Below are positions 35,801 through 47,464 of a DNA stretch of 64,000 nucleotides, piece by piece (position 1 is the first letter of the stretch; each line of letters starts with the position of its first letter). The translations under genes were made by a program, and so were the position numbers. The DNA comes from Sphaerolaimus hirsutus (taxonomy: Eukaryota; Nematoda; Chromadorea; Monhysterida; Sphaerolaimidae): the NCBI GenBank assembly GCA_964036195.1, contig OZ038459.1, forward strand, positions 17,047,206 through 17,111,205. The letters run 5' to 3'. Under the pieces are notes generated by a model, which saw nothing but the letters and a program-made list of their open reading frames with translations, did no database searches and was not told the DNA's origin.

Positions 35801-38800
35801 GCGTCCCCAAACCGCAATGATTACGTACATAGACCTTAAAAATACCGAGTACCATGGCTGATAAAACGTATTTACGTTTCCTCGAAAAATACCTGTACTC
35901 TAGTACTGCGTAAATAGGTTCAAGTTTTCTCCATAAACATATTCATGTTTACGATAAGTCAAGTGATATGACCTACCGTATTTCCTCGAAATACCCCCCG
36001 GGGGGTGATTGTTTCATAGTGGTCTCAAGAGGGTGGGGGGGGGGGGTCAAACGAGTGGGGGGTATTTCGAGGGGGGGTATTTCGAGGAAATACGGTAGAT
36101 AAAAATGAGATTGAATGCGATCATTTCTTCTTTATAAGTTCACCCGAGTTTGCACTCATATTTACCCTACCTAACACTATACTCTGCTTATCACTTGTCT
36201 ACTCGGACACCTTTCATCGAAATACCTAGTATTTATTGTATCTGAACCAACCTTGTCCATGGGGTCGTCCGGCGGGGCGGTGGGCAGGTCGCGCACGATG
36301 TAGCCCACCACGGCGAGCTCGAGCAGGCTGGCGAAGATGAACGTCATGCACGCCAGCATCCACACGTCTGCACCAGATGCCACATGGATGGTAGTGATCG
36401 AAGGTTGCCAAGAAAATGCTACTGAACGTTAAAATTAACTGTTTTGTGTAAAACGTAGTGTATTTGCCTGACTTTTATTCTGTAATTTTTATTCAGACTT
36501 TGAGGGGGAGACATTCAAGAGGTGGAATTATTCAAGGGGAAACATTTTCTCCTGACTCTTGTAACTGGGGAAATTATTCAAGTAGGGGATGATTCAGAGG
36601 GGAATGATTCAAGATGGGGATAATTCAGAGGGGAACTATTTAAGCAACTGCGTTTTTTTTAGAAAAATTGGTGCGCGGAACTGAATGGTGCCGGAAAAAA
36701 ATGGGTCAAAAATATCGTTTACGACAGTTCTAAATGCACTGCAGAGGAGAAAGTGGTGTGAAGCTTCATCGATGACATCGTTTCCCTGCACAACACAGTT
36801 CAGCGCCTAGCGCGACCCTGTGTCATAAAAAATATAAAAATAAATTGACAACAAACCAATGGCTTTGACATAAGAAACCCGCGGCAAATTGCGCATAATA
36901 TTGCCAAACTGGAAAATCATCGCCAGCAGCGCGTTGACGCCGAGCATCGTCCTGGCGGGAATCGCCTTGGCGCCCAGTGCGAAAGACACCCAGCTGCGTA
37001 GGGAATTGAAGGGTATTGAAGGGTCTCGTTACAGAAGTAAATACCGTATTTCCTCGAAATACCCCCTTGAATTAACCCCCCCCTCGAAAAAACCCCAGGT
37101 GTTTTCGCGCTGAAAAAAAAATTGACCCGCCCCCCTCGAAGTACCCCCGTCTGCAGTAAAATACATCATGTACATGATGTATAGATTGATGTCAATTTGC
37201 ATCGCAGCTACACATATACTACTATATTTATGTGTAGTTATCAATGTGATGTCTTATAATATTTATGTAGGTCTTTATATCGTGTTCGGTCACGTCTATT
37301 ATCAGTTTGAGATATGTAAAACGCCACTATTTACTACGATCCTTACCGAAAAGTTCTGGCGAAATAATAACCCCCTCGAATAAGCCCCCCCCCTCAAAGT
37401 TTCCACTCTGAAAAATAAACTCCCTGAGGGTATTTCCAGGAAATACGGTAAATGCCAAATCCACAAAAATCGAGTTAAGCATGGATTTCACACCCACGTG
37501 TAGCTTTGCACATTTTAGAAGAAAAAGATTAGTGGTATAGTCCATGTCGTTCTGTAGATATAGAGATATACATTGATACCGATTTTAAGAAAAATACATT
37601 GAAGGTACATTTCCACGATTTTGAAAAATCGGAATTAGTGTAGATTCGTAGTTTTGGACACAGACTCTTCAAATGAGCTATTTTTGTGCGTGAAAGTGTG
37701 TGAAGTAAAATGAACTATGAAAATTAGACTCTTCAAAGTTACCTGATAAAAATAGTCAAATAAGTGGGTATGTAGGCCTGTAGAAAGTACCAAACGTAAC
37801 GCCGCTGGAAGGTGATGTGCAGGTGGAGTTCGTCCCACATGCCCGCCGGGTATTGCTGCGCGATTGGGTAAATATTGGTAGGTAATATATTACCGTATTT
37901 CTTCAAATAGAAGGGCGCCCTTCAATTTTTCCATCAATTTTTTACCAGCTCTTTTCTGTTGAAGACGCCCTTCTATTGGAAGAAAAACGGTAATTGAGTA
38001 CTAGGGATGACGCCCCCCCCCCCCGTCACCGTTTATCTCTGTAAATATTTTTCATCCGAATGTATCTAAGAAATTGCAATAAGCAGATGGACGAAATATA
38101 AATAAACGGGGCAAAATGACGCACATTTTTCTGTAAATATGCCGTTACTGTTTGTACCGTTTTTATTACCGTTTGTACTCGAAAGATCCCCTTGAATAAA
38201 CCTCCCTTGAAATACCACCTTGAATTAAACCCCCTCGAAATACCACCTTGAATTAAACCCCCTCGAAATACCACCTTGAATTAAACCCCCTCGAAATACC
38301 GTAAGTTTGAGTGATCTCGGAAAATTCCATCCATAATTGAGTGTAAAGCGAGTGCAGTGTTTCCCTTTAAATACCTAAGATATTTATTGTATCGGTATTT
38401 TTAAAAACCCATCGCTTATCGCTTATCGATTACAGAAACAGGTCTGTTACTGTTGAATTTTTCTAAATCCGGGTACCTACCTATGCTCCTGCGACATTAC
38501 ACCTTACAACAAAATCTACCGTATCCCATCTGGATAAAAGAACAAACAAAAAAATTCATCATATTTATCAAAACAATTTTATAAATATAATGAAAATATT
38601 TTTATGTTTGTTCTTTTATCCAGATGCGATATGGCAGATTTCATTGTAAGGTGTAATGTCGCTGGAGTATATGTTACAAACAATGAACAAATAATAGAAG
38701 TTCATAAAAAATGTGGCGAAATAATATCCCCTCGAATAGGCCTCACTTGCATTAACCCCCCCCCAGAAAAAAAAATTCCTGGCGAAAAAACGAGCCCCAG

Positions 38801-41800
38801 TAAATACGGTATACGGTAAATACGGTAGACCTTTATGGGACTTATGGCGTATTTATGGGACTACGACAATTGAGGCGTCTAATTCTAAAAGTCGACAAGT
38901 CCACAAAATGCGATTTTGAGTAAATCTCTTTTTAAGTTTCATTTCCAATTCCAGGTCCGTGGTGCGTGTCCAATGGGGCTCTCTCATGCTCAACATTAAG
39001 TTCCAAATGTTAACAATAAAGTGTCAAATTTTCAGCCCTTGCTCTCAACGTATCATGGAAAAATTGGGTGTCTATAAAATTCTACTCAGACAGAACAAAA
39101 CCGTTTTGGGGAGGAAAATGCACTTGTCGACGTCTTGCACTCGAAAACATTTGTGTTCCCGCCCGCATCCTGCCTGCCTTATGGGAAATTTATGGACTTG
39201 TCGACTTTTATAAATCAGTGTCCATGATGGACTTATCACATTTCTTGCGTTTTTTCCATAAAATAAGGCTGCGGAAGGTGGACTAGTCGACTTTTAGCCC
39301 AAAACTAACTGGACTTGTCGACTTCTTGCCCAATTTTTTTGCATTTTTCTCTGAAAATGTCAAATTTGGCACTTTGCCATATGGGCATGTGAGGTCAAAA
39401 AATTTATGGAAACTGATGAAAAATGTGCGGGAGAAGCCCCAGATGACGTTTCCGGGCTTAACTCAAAATTTTCATATTTTGGACTTTTAGAATTGGACGC
39501 CTCAATTCTATTGCAGATACTTAACCCGGCCGACAATAACATAAAAAATACATCCGACAAAAATTACGTGGGTTTCTTCCTTGCTCCCACCACCCACCTC
39601 AGTCTTATTCAGCACTCTCAATTCGATCACATCGAAATCGGGCAGCCTCAATTCCTTCAAATTGTACACGCTGTACGGCTCCGTGTGCGGGTTCCAGCGC
39701 ATGCGCACCTCCTCGCTATTGTAGTTGAACGATTCGTAGATCAGGGGGCAGTCCCAGACCCTGTAAAAAGCCCAGTAGAATGTCAAATGTCATGCAAAGT
39801 GTCAAAAGTCATGGAAAATGCCCTGCAAAATGGCAACCGAGTTGCCATTTTGCAGGGCATTTTCCATGACTTTTGACACTTTGCATGACATTTGACGTTG
39901 CCATTTTGCAGGGCATTTTCCATGACTTTTGACACTTTGCATGACATTTGACATTTTACAGGGCTTTTTACAGGGTCCGGGAGTGGCACCAGATTGCACC
40001 GTTGCGAGTCCATGGGGAACTTGGACAGGTCCATGTCGCACGGGCCGCGCACTTTCACTCTGAGAGGATGAATTAGTTTATGGGGGTTTGTTGGAAGGTT
40101 AGATTCGTGCAAGTACGGTAGCTGTGTTTTATATGGGTGTGTGATAAAAATCGTGAAGAGGGTATGGTTGGTAATTTCAGGGTTTTTTGCTTTCAAATTT
40201 CTCCAAATTATCGGTTCGGGTATCAGTTCCGGGTATCGAATTCGGTTCCGGTTCGGTTCTTCAGTTCCATAATGTCTCAAATAAAAATATCAAATCTGGT
40301 TCACATGACATCACGCTGTTTGAAAATTACATTGTTATTTTTGTTACCATTGTCAATTGTGGTATTTGTAATTTCAAATGGAACCCTTAAAGCAGCACAT
40401 AAATGCCTATTAAATACCTACTGTGTTCTCCAATCCAAACGCCTGAAATAAAAACAAATCCAGCAGGGAGATTTTTCAGATTTTTTAAGTATGGGAGATT
40501 TCCTCAGAGCTTTTATTATATTTTCCAAATGAAAGGAGACATTCCAATTAATGACATCCTACTAAGACCGTAATTAAGGGTAGCTGACGGGTGTATGCCG
40601 TTAATTTTACTTGCATTTTATTTTTTTTTTACTTGAAAGGCTGCTCCAAGTAAACAATTGAATTGAATGAGAGTTTTCATTATATTTTATCTTTAGACAG
40701 ATTTTCCGAGATTTTATTAAACTTTTTTTTGAAAATCTACCACAGTAACCACCAGGTAACCACAATGAAAACAGCGTTACAAGAGCTGAAACCTTCTCCC
40801 TCAAAAAATCCCCACTGATCCAACCTGTAGTTGACCCAAACGGTGCCATTGGGATAAATCATCAGAAAGACATTCTTGAAAGGTGAGTCATGAATAGAAG
40901 CAATTTTACTGTTTATAAAGCAAGAATTTGGTGTCCATAATCTCTCCAAAACTTCATGTGACAAGCTCAAATTCCTTTTGCACGGATTTAAATGTTCATA
41001 TCTGAGCGCGGAATCCAGCCACATCTCATTGATGTAAATGTCCATTTCAAAGTCGTTAGTGAATTCTGAGATGCTGGTAATTTCCTGGATCCAGAACTCC
41101 ACATTGACCAGAGTTCCTTGAACGCCTTCGGTTACTGAAATTAGGGGGGGGTTAAAATTTGGAATTATGACGCAAAACAATGAGTGACAAGAAAATGTTA
41201 ACCGGAGTGATAATACATGGCACATTAGGGGGGGGGGGTATCAATCATGGAAAATACTTCGTATGGTATTGAAACAAGGAAGGGCGAACCTATTTTGGTA
41301 GAGCCTATGATCCACGTAACTCCAAAATAAAAATAAAATAAATGAGAAAATAGGCGTTTTTGAGGTCCATTTTGCCTGGAGCTTGAATGGCGCCATTTGG
41401 GTGCGCCAACTCGGTTGCCATTTTGCAGGGCATTTTCCATGACTTTTGACACTTTGCATGACATTTGACATTTTACAAGACATTTTACAGGGTCTGGGAC
41501 TGGCACCTGGTCTTTCAATCCCCCACTTCCGACTCACCCGGTAATTTGTGCTTATTATATCCAGTCCCATTGAGCAACTGATCGACCACACTCGTCCCAT
41601 TAGCGCAGCCACTTTTTTCCCCACTTGAATCTGCAACTTCATCTACATTGCCACCACTTCCCCCAAAAAGGAAATATGGCGGATTTGAAGGCAGTTTGTA
41701 GTCTCCCTCCCCATCAACAGTGTGCATAATTTGTTGATTCTCAGTTGAATATATGGACGCAGTTCTGATCGGGCCATAGAGGTGATCAGGTACGTTCGGA

Positions 41801-42320
41801 CGATCACTCGCGGTTGGGGGTTCAAAAGTGTTCGAGTGTTCATTTTGGGGTTGGGTTTGCGGAGACAGTGACATTCGACGTTGGCGCGCTGTGCTGCTGA
41901 TGGCTGACGCCTATGGGGGTGGTGGTCGTTTAAAAAATGAGTGGACTCGAGGTTGACCATTTTACTCACTTTAGAAGCATAGGATCCCTCCATACTTGAA
42001 AGCTTGTTCAGTGTTGGCAACTCGCCAACGACTCCAGATATTAAAATCGCATTGAAGATCATGGCTAGAATTGTAAATCGATGCAGCAAAATCCTCTTCA
42101 AAATCGATCTTCTCACGACTCTCCGTCGCATTTTCAATTTCGAGCTCTTGGAACTGTGCCAATAATGTTGACAATCGTAATAGAACGTGTCAAATACAGA
42201 GACAGTTTTCTTCATAGGATTACTGTACACGGCGGCACTGTACCGCTTGCGAGTGTATATAGGTTTAAGATTACTGGTAGACGGTTGAAATTTGAGGTCG
42301 GCACTTTGAAATGATGTCAT
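32860..42320 (-). CDS. Cys-loop ligand-gated chloride channel, paralogue B (pHCl-like)
   Basis: Exons: 42320-41970 (ATG), 41910-41538, 41134-40825, 40059-39990, 39741-39598, 37855-37743, 36993-36857, 36367-36252, 34518-34270, 34076-34006, 33613-33447 and 33083-32860 (TGA). The lengths sum to 2325 bases and the frame stays open for 774 residues. Landmarks: a long basic N-terminus before a hydrophobic segment ([18 protein letters not shown]), a Cys-loop of 13 spaced residues (LSKFPMDS inside), M1 ([10 protein letters not shown]), M2 with PAR and [18 protein letters not shown]3 ([17 protein letters not shown]), a Ser/His-rich loop, and M4 ([15 protein letters not shown]). It is the same strand and architecture as paralogue A, but A's third and fourth exons are fused here. 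Foldback elements exactly fill the intron 34005-33614 and interrupt codons at 39742-39989 and 34077-34269. Those two need GT-TG splicing or are disabling. The start of exon 34518 is tentative. Confidence 0.8.
33617..34005 (-). mobile_element. Foldback introner-like element that is an entire intron (copy G)
   Basis: In gene sense GTGCCAGTCCCGGACCCTGT...GGACTGGCGCCC. CAG flanks it on both sides (34008-34006 and 33616-33614). The intron is element plus the second CAG, phase 2 on both sides (GTC AG | A GTG). Longer than average (389 bp) because of extra arm repeats. Confidence 0.85.
34080..34269 (-). mobile_element. Foldback introner-like element in M3-M4 loop (copy H)
   Basis: In gene sense GTGCCATTCCCGGACCCTGT...GGGAGTGCCCCC, flanks CGG before and CTG after. 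Removing element plus CTG (34269-34077) joins HADR to ASAHRTSSS in phase 0, but the 3' border is TG rather than AG. Confidence 0.8.
34531..36251. other. Intron of paralogue B with scattered repeats
   Basis: Contains a CTTCACG/GTGAAG fragment (about 35345-35470), an AGTTGTTAA-type fragment (35862-35960) and the TACCGTATTT element at 35974-36097. No extra exon is supported. Confidence 0.5.
35974..36097. mobile_element. Short TACCGTATTT...AAATACGGTA MITE (124 bp)
   Basis: Perfect 20-base inverted ends, TACCGTATTTCCTCGAAATA and complement, bordered by TA. The smallest clean member of the group. Confidence 0.8.
37042..37450. repeat. TACCGTATTT...AAATACGGTA MITE
   Basis: TACCGTATTTCCTCGAAATA at the left, CCAGGAAATACGGTA at the right. 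Lies in an intron of paralogue B between the M1 and M2 exons. Confidence 0.7.
37891..37992. mobile_element. TACCGTATTTCTTC...GGGCGCC variant MITE (~100 bp)
   Basis: TACCGTATTTCTTCAAATAG and GCGCCC arms pair with GCGCCC/CTATTGGAAGAAAAACGGTA. A diverged relative is at about 43786-43880. Shares only the outer bases with the longer TACCGTATTT group. Confidence 0.65.
38483..38671. mobile_element. Long-TIR MITE, uninterrupted copy
   Basis: Arms of about 80 bp (GCGACATTACACCTTACAA... and ATTGTAAGGTGTAATGTCGC) around an AT-rich loop. It lies in an intron of paralogue B and shows the pre-insertion state of 4913-5523. Confidence 0.75.
39745..39989 (-). mobile_element. Foldback introner-like element inside the Cys-loop exon (copy I)
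   Basis: In gene sense GTGCCACTCCCGGACCCTGT...GGGACTGCCCC. CTG is duplicated on both sides (39992-39990 and 39744-39742). The right half carries a duplicated arm (TTGCCATTTTGCAGGGCATT twice). Removing element plus one CTG gives a Cys-loop that aligns residue for residue with paralogue A. Confidence 0.9.
41405..41513 (-). mobile_element. Foldback introner-like element, truncated (copy J)
   Basis: In gene sense CAG|GTGCCAGTCCCAGACCCTG and the arm up to GGCAACCGAGTTGG; the other end is missing. Passenger in the intron 41537-41135 of paralogue B. Confidence 0.65.
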
Positions 42321-42398
42321 GGCTGGCGGCGTAGATTGAGCACCTGGCAGCTGGCACCTGTTTATGATTTTTGCATCGTATAGGTAAATAGGTAGGTA

Positions 42399-42847
42399 GA
42401 CCGTATTTCCTCGAAATACCCCCAGGAGAGTTATTTTTTCCTCAGACGTTTTGGAGGGGGAGTTATTCAAGTGGGGAGTTATTCGAGGGGGAGTTATTCT
42501 AGAGGGGTTTTTATCGAGACGGAGTTATTTTCTCCTCGCCTCGCCAACCGGGGGGAGTTATTCAAGGGGGGGGGGAAGTTTTTCGACGGGGGTCTTTTTC
42601 GAGGATTTTCGGTATGTAAATATGTACGTAGACAGTATAAACCCTGTTCTAACATACCACAGTCATTGTTTTTAACGTGTGTTCTACGTTTCCCGGATCA
42701 CAAAGCGTAGCTTTTGTCATTTACGGTCTCTATACACTAATTTGGGGGGTATTTCGAGGTTTTAAACTCATAGTGTCCTTTTTGAGGGAGGGGGGGTATT
42801 TCGAAGGGGGTATTTCGAGGGGTGGGGTATATCGAGGAAATACGGTA
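42399..42847. repeat. TACCGTATTT-group MITE, inverted relative of 27212-27636
   Basis: Ends GACCGTATTTCCTCGAAATA and GAGGAAATACGGTA. The interior AGCTTTTGTCATTTACGGTC is the reverse complement of the 27212 copy's interior. Confidence 0.7.
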
Positions 42848-43076
42848 TTTTGAAATCCCATTGCGTTCTGATGACAGTTATATGTATTAAAAAAATTTGT
42901 TTTTGAAGTTTTGAACACCTTCTCGGGTGATAAAATTGCAGTTACGATGTAAAAAATCAGACGTAAATAAAGGTACTTAACCCGAATGCACAAAAAAATG
43001 AAGCTCTGAATATGATAGCCATAGGCAATGGTCGATATACGCAAAGACAAACAATGTTTATACGCGTGTGTTAAAG

Positions 43077-43499
43077 TACCGTATTTCCTCGAATTATCCC
43101 CCTTCTTCCGAAATACCCCCTTGTCTGAGCGAGCTGAAGAAATAATAACCCCCACGAAATATGCCCATCCAAATTGAGTGTAAAGGGAATGTGCGTGACA
43201 AATACTACACTTTGTGGTCTGTGTAAGGCAGAACACGTTAAAACCGATGATGATCAAGTTACGTTAGGAACTTAGAACAGTCTTATACGAATATATTTCC
43301 ACGTATGTATATTTTATCTATAAACACTTACCTACACATCTCTCTGATTGTTAGATTGTTCTAGGACTGAGAAGAATGTGGAATTTCATAATTTCCGGCG
43401 AAATAATAGACCCCCTGGAATAAGCCCCCTTAAATTACCCCCCTCACGATTTGCAACCGAAATAATACCCCCCTGATGGTATTTCGAGCAAATACGGTA
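43077..43499. repeat. TACCGTATTT...AAATACGGTA MITE
   Basis: TACCGTATTTCCTCGAATTA at the left, TTCGAGCAAATACGGTA at the right. Same interior type as 27212-27636 (TTGAGTGTAAAGGGAATGTG). Confidence 0.7.
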
Positions 43500-44367
43500 T
43501 ATATGTACTAGCATAACTATATTAACTATCATATACCACATACACTAGCAAACTGTCATCGAAGCATAGCAGCGGTTCTTTCATTCTTGCAGCTTAGCAA
43601 AAGCACTGCTCCGTGATTGTAACTACACTGCCGCTGTCTGGCCCCAGTCTAACTGGGGTTGTGGTCTACATTGTCATGATGACTGATAGAAATATTTATG
43701 TGGACATATTTGCATGTTTTTAATATTCGAGCAGCGCTTTTAACTATCCCGATTCCCGACACATTGTTTTCGGGCGACCCGATTACCGTATTTCTTCGTA
43801 AGGGCACCTCCAATAGAATGATAGGTAAAAAGTTGACGAAAAAATCGAACGACGCCTTTTTATAACGAGAAGTACGGTATCGTGTGTGGAGAATTGCGCA
43901 GCCCGATTTATTGATCGGGTTGCCCGAAAAAATTTATCGGGTAATTTCGGTATATCGCCCTGTGTATGGCTTTGTAGTAACGCGCAAGCGCAACACACGA
44001 ACTATACTGCAAAAAAAATTATCAGGACTGGAATAAATACGTAATTGAGACTTATCCGCCGCTGCAGCCCACATGAAAGCGGTGATGAGCACAATCTAAA
44101 TATATTGATTAGCGCACTAGCGTTTATGTCACTTGGAAGAAGTGCCGTTGTGCCGCAAGTGCGACTTTTGGGGTTCTTGTAGCAGCGGTGGCTGCAAAAT
44201 ATGCGTATACCTACTTTTGGAAAACCGTCTAAAACCGAATGGGAACCATAGGTTCCGACGAAAAAATAACTCCCCCGGGGTCTTATTCAAGGACATACGG
44301 TAGTGAGAGGCGCAATTGTAACAACGAAGACAATACTAAAGCTACACAATCAACAGCAAAGTTCGAC

Positions 44368-44712
44368 ATGTCCGTCGCGCGTGAAAACGAGTGTGAGAAA
44401 GCAGGCGAAATGGACAACCATAAACAACCGCCTACCTACTCGGAAGACGTTAGCTCACAGCGGCCCGGTGTCACCTACACGCGGCGGCGACCTTACTCCA
44501 ACCTGCGAGAATCGCGGTGCACCGCACTCGCGCTGCACTGCGCAGACGGCATTGTTGTCGGTCGGCCGGCGAGCGCCCGTGACTCGACTCGACTTTTGAC
44601 TCGAGATTTGACCCGGGTCCGAGAGTCGGGCAAAGTGTTGAGTAACGAGTTTTGGATCAATATTACCGGTAAACCGGTGTTGAAGGTTACGAATGCACCT
44701 TCATTCAACTGA
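44368..44712 (+). CDS. Unrecognised ORF, doubtful
   Basis: A 114-codon ORF after GTTCGACATG. The first part is hydrophilic with a PPTYSEDVSS stretch and a basic YTRRRPYSNLRESR stretch. From about 44580 it runs into a TCGACTCGAC simple-repeat tract, so the C-terminal third is probably not coding. It could be one exon of a larger gene or chance. I recognise no family, and there are no linked exons. Confidence 0.2.
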   Translation: MSVARENECEKAGEMDNHKQPPTYSEDVSSQRPGVTYTRRRPYSNLRESRCTALALHCADGIVVGRPASARDSTRLLTRDLTRVRESGKVLSNEFWINITGKPVLKVTNAPSFN

Positions 44713-46313
44713 CAGTTACAGTGTCGGGTAGCCAGAAAACCTTTTACCGGTAATTTTACAGTGTGAAATTGGTCCTGGTTAGACGGACGATCTTTACAGT
44801 TTCCGACCCGAAGGAATTCGCTCAGGTAGCCGAACCAATACGCATTCAGACACTTACGGTAGTCGCTCGGAAAAAAGTTGAAACCCGATACGAATCCGGA
44901 TCCGGGTTTTCCCAAGCACCGAGTCGAGTCTTCGAGTAGCGCCGCCAGCGGTAGAGCAGGCGACCTAATTACATTTCAAACGGGCGAGTGACGTTATAAC
45001 GACCCTTTGTGGAAGCGTGCGGCGACCGCATACGCTCTAGCGTATAGGCTACTGAAGTATCAAACAGTTGATGTCTAGCTAGACGTTCGCCGCTTTGTAT
45101 AGTGTTAAGAAGTCTGCAAAAGTGTAAATACACGGAAAAGTTGGGCCTCGAAAGATGACAAAAATGTGACAGAAATTGCAACAATTTGAGTGGTGGTGAG
45201 CAGAGTGAGTGCTCTGTGTGATCCCTGCGCCAAGTTCTGATCTTTGGCAGTGAGTTTGCAAAGATTTGATTATGCAAGAAGCTTTGCGGCTGAATATTCA
45301 CCAAAGGAATGGGCAGTGGCGGAAAAATTATTCAATTATTGATTGTTTGAATTCGGAAATTAAATGAATACTGGACAGACAGATCGCCTGACAATGAATG
45401 ATACCATTTTTTGATGAATAAGGTCACATAAAAACTGCACCAAATTCACCCAAAGTAGAAGCAATTTTGTTAATATAATGAAATAAAAAAATCATGTTTG
45501 TTCTTTTATTCAAATGGGATATGGTAGATTTCATTGTAAGATGTAACGTCGCTGGAATATATTAAATATGCACAGAAGTGAATATGAATGCTGAATTCAT
45601 TATCAGTAATACTTCAACGTTATAACTCATCAAATGAATATTTAGGTAGGTAACAAGTTATCATTTCCTATCCAACGAAGTAAAATTTCAGTAAAATAAA
45701 TACATCTACATTTCCAGCCAAAACGTTCACTAAGGGATTTGTGGGAAAATTGCCAGGAACGCACGGATTGCAACACGTTCCCACGTGGCTTCGCAAAATG
45801 TGCAGAAAAAGGTTGAAAGAACTAAGAAGTACAGTTTGAGCATTGCTAAAAGTCGTAGTTTCAGGAGCTTATTTGCTTAAAATATTCAGTGTAGCATATT
45901 GGCTATAGGGGTGTAGCTTGGGGTGTAGCTTGTTGATTAAAGCAACTTGCAATGTGTCCTAAAGATATTTTCTAAATTGTAAAATGATTCAATTTCAAAT
46001 TTAAGACTTCAAAACATCTACACATGTCTTTAATTTACTCGACAAAACCGATTTTAGCGCGCTGATTATATTCACCGGAGCATGCAATAATAATTATTAC
46101 AATGCAAGTGGGCGCAGAAAAGTTATAGAACTGGGTGAAGTCAATCGTGAAGCGGCTGCAAGAATCGCAATACATACCTAAATAAGCCTTTGCATGGGCG
46201 CGCTTCAAATGCAGACATGTTGAAACGATTTGGAAATTCGCGACAATAAATTTGATCAGGAAAGTCGGCTGGTGTATATTTTTTATCGTATCTCTGCGGC
46301 TGAACAAAAAGCA

Positions 46314-46546
46314 ATGTCGCAGCACACAGATGTTTACTTACACCAGTAAACTCTACTTTGAGTAAATACTCATAAATCAGCCGTCAACCTGTTTGAGTTT
46401 AATTTTGAGTTGAGTTCACCTAGTACTCTCCGTCAACTGAAGATTACAAGGTGAACTCAATATCAAACTCAAATATGTTCAAAGCTGATTTATAAGCACC
46501 ACACATAGAGTTTACTGGTGTTAGTAAACTAGTGTGCGCAGTGCCA
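46314..46546. repeat. AGTTTAC-type palindromic MITE
   Basis: CAGTAAACTC, ATAAATCAGCC...GCTGATTTATAAGC and GTAAACTAGTGTGCGCAG make inverted arms. Related to 32492-32674. Confidence 0.55.
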
Positions 46547-46618
46547 ATAGCTATTTAATTCAGACACGAAGTAGGCACCTGCGGCTGCTTTCACTACACA
46601 ACTCAAGCATTTCAAGTA

Positions 46619-46785
46619 GGGCTCGAACTCGACTCGACTCGACTCGACTCGACTCGTGACTCGAGGGTAAAACAGTGTACCGACTCGACTCGTCTGACTC
46701 GACCGGAAAAATATGGCCCAAACTCGAGACTCGAGGTTTTTGCCCGACTCGACTCGAAATTTTGGCAAATTTCGAGTCAGGGTTT
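46619..46785. repeat. CTCGA/ACTCG simple repeat
   Basis: Tandem CGACT units (about six perfect ones in a row) then degenerate ones. Similar tracts at 44575-44625, 47448-47464 and 47900-47935. Confidence 0.8.
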
Positions 46786-46969
46786 CCATTGAATAATGCC
46801 TGAAAAATTCAATTTTGATATGAAATTTTGAACATATTTTTCAAAAATTTTGCGTGCGAGCGCGCATTTCCACACCACATGTGTGATATATTGTGGATTG
46901 GCTTGGCATATGTATTGAATGGTGTTAAAACTCAAATTTCTCATTACCAGACAATTCTACATAATGTGC

Positions 46970-47171
46970 ATGTGCACGCTAGTTTAGCGCCAGATTTTGG
47001 TAAACTCATAGATCGGCTTTGATAAAACGCATTTGAGTTTACTGAAATGAGTTATTCTTAATCCTCTTCAACTGCAGTTTAAAGATATGTCATTCTGGTA
47101 AATTCAAATGCGTTCAAAGCCGATTTATGAGTTTTCCAAAATCTGGCAGTAAACTAGCATGTGCAGTGCCA
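46970..47171. repeat. AGTTTAC-type palindromic MITE
   Basis: CACGCTAGTTTAGCGCCAGA at the left pairs with TCTGGCAGTAAACTAGCATG at the right. AAATGCGTTCAAAGCCGAT sits in the right arm. Confidence 0.6.
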
Positions 47172-47464
47172 CATGTGAAAAACACACACACACCACCTCA
47201 AATGCATGACACAATGTTGGCACTGATTCAAAAACATGTTGTAAAAGATGTTGATTTTCCATCCCTAGGATTTTATTTTTGCAACTTTATTTTTAGCAAC
47301 ATGAGTGATAAAAACTTCTATTTTTGCTTTATCTTGATATTTGAATGAACTGTTGGCATTTAGACTTCATTACGTGTGTGTGAAAACATTGGTAGAGAAA
47401 CCAGTATCAAAAATTACTGCAAGAGTCGTATCAAAAAGTAACAGATCCGACTCGACTCGAGACT

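Noticed and set aside
39783..40280. ORFs reading through foldback elements (for example the one containing [17 protein letters not shown])
   Set aside because: The same peptide appears wherever the element lies next to an open frame (12570, 33382, 34126, 41225), including antisense. It is element sequence, not protein.
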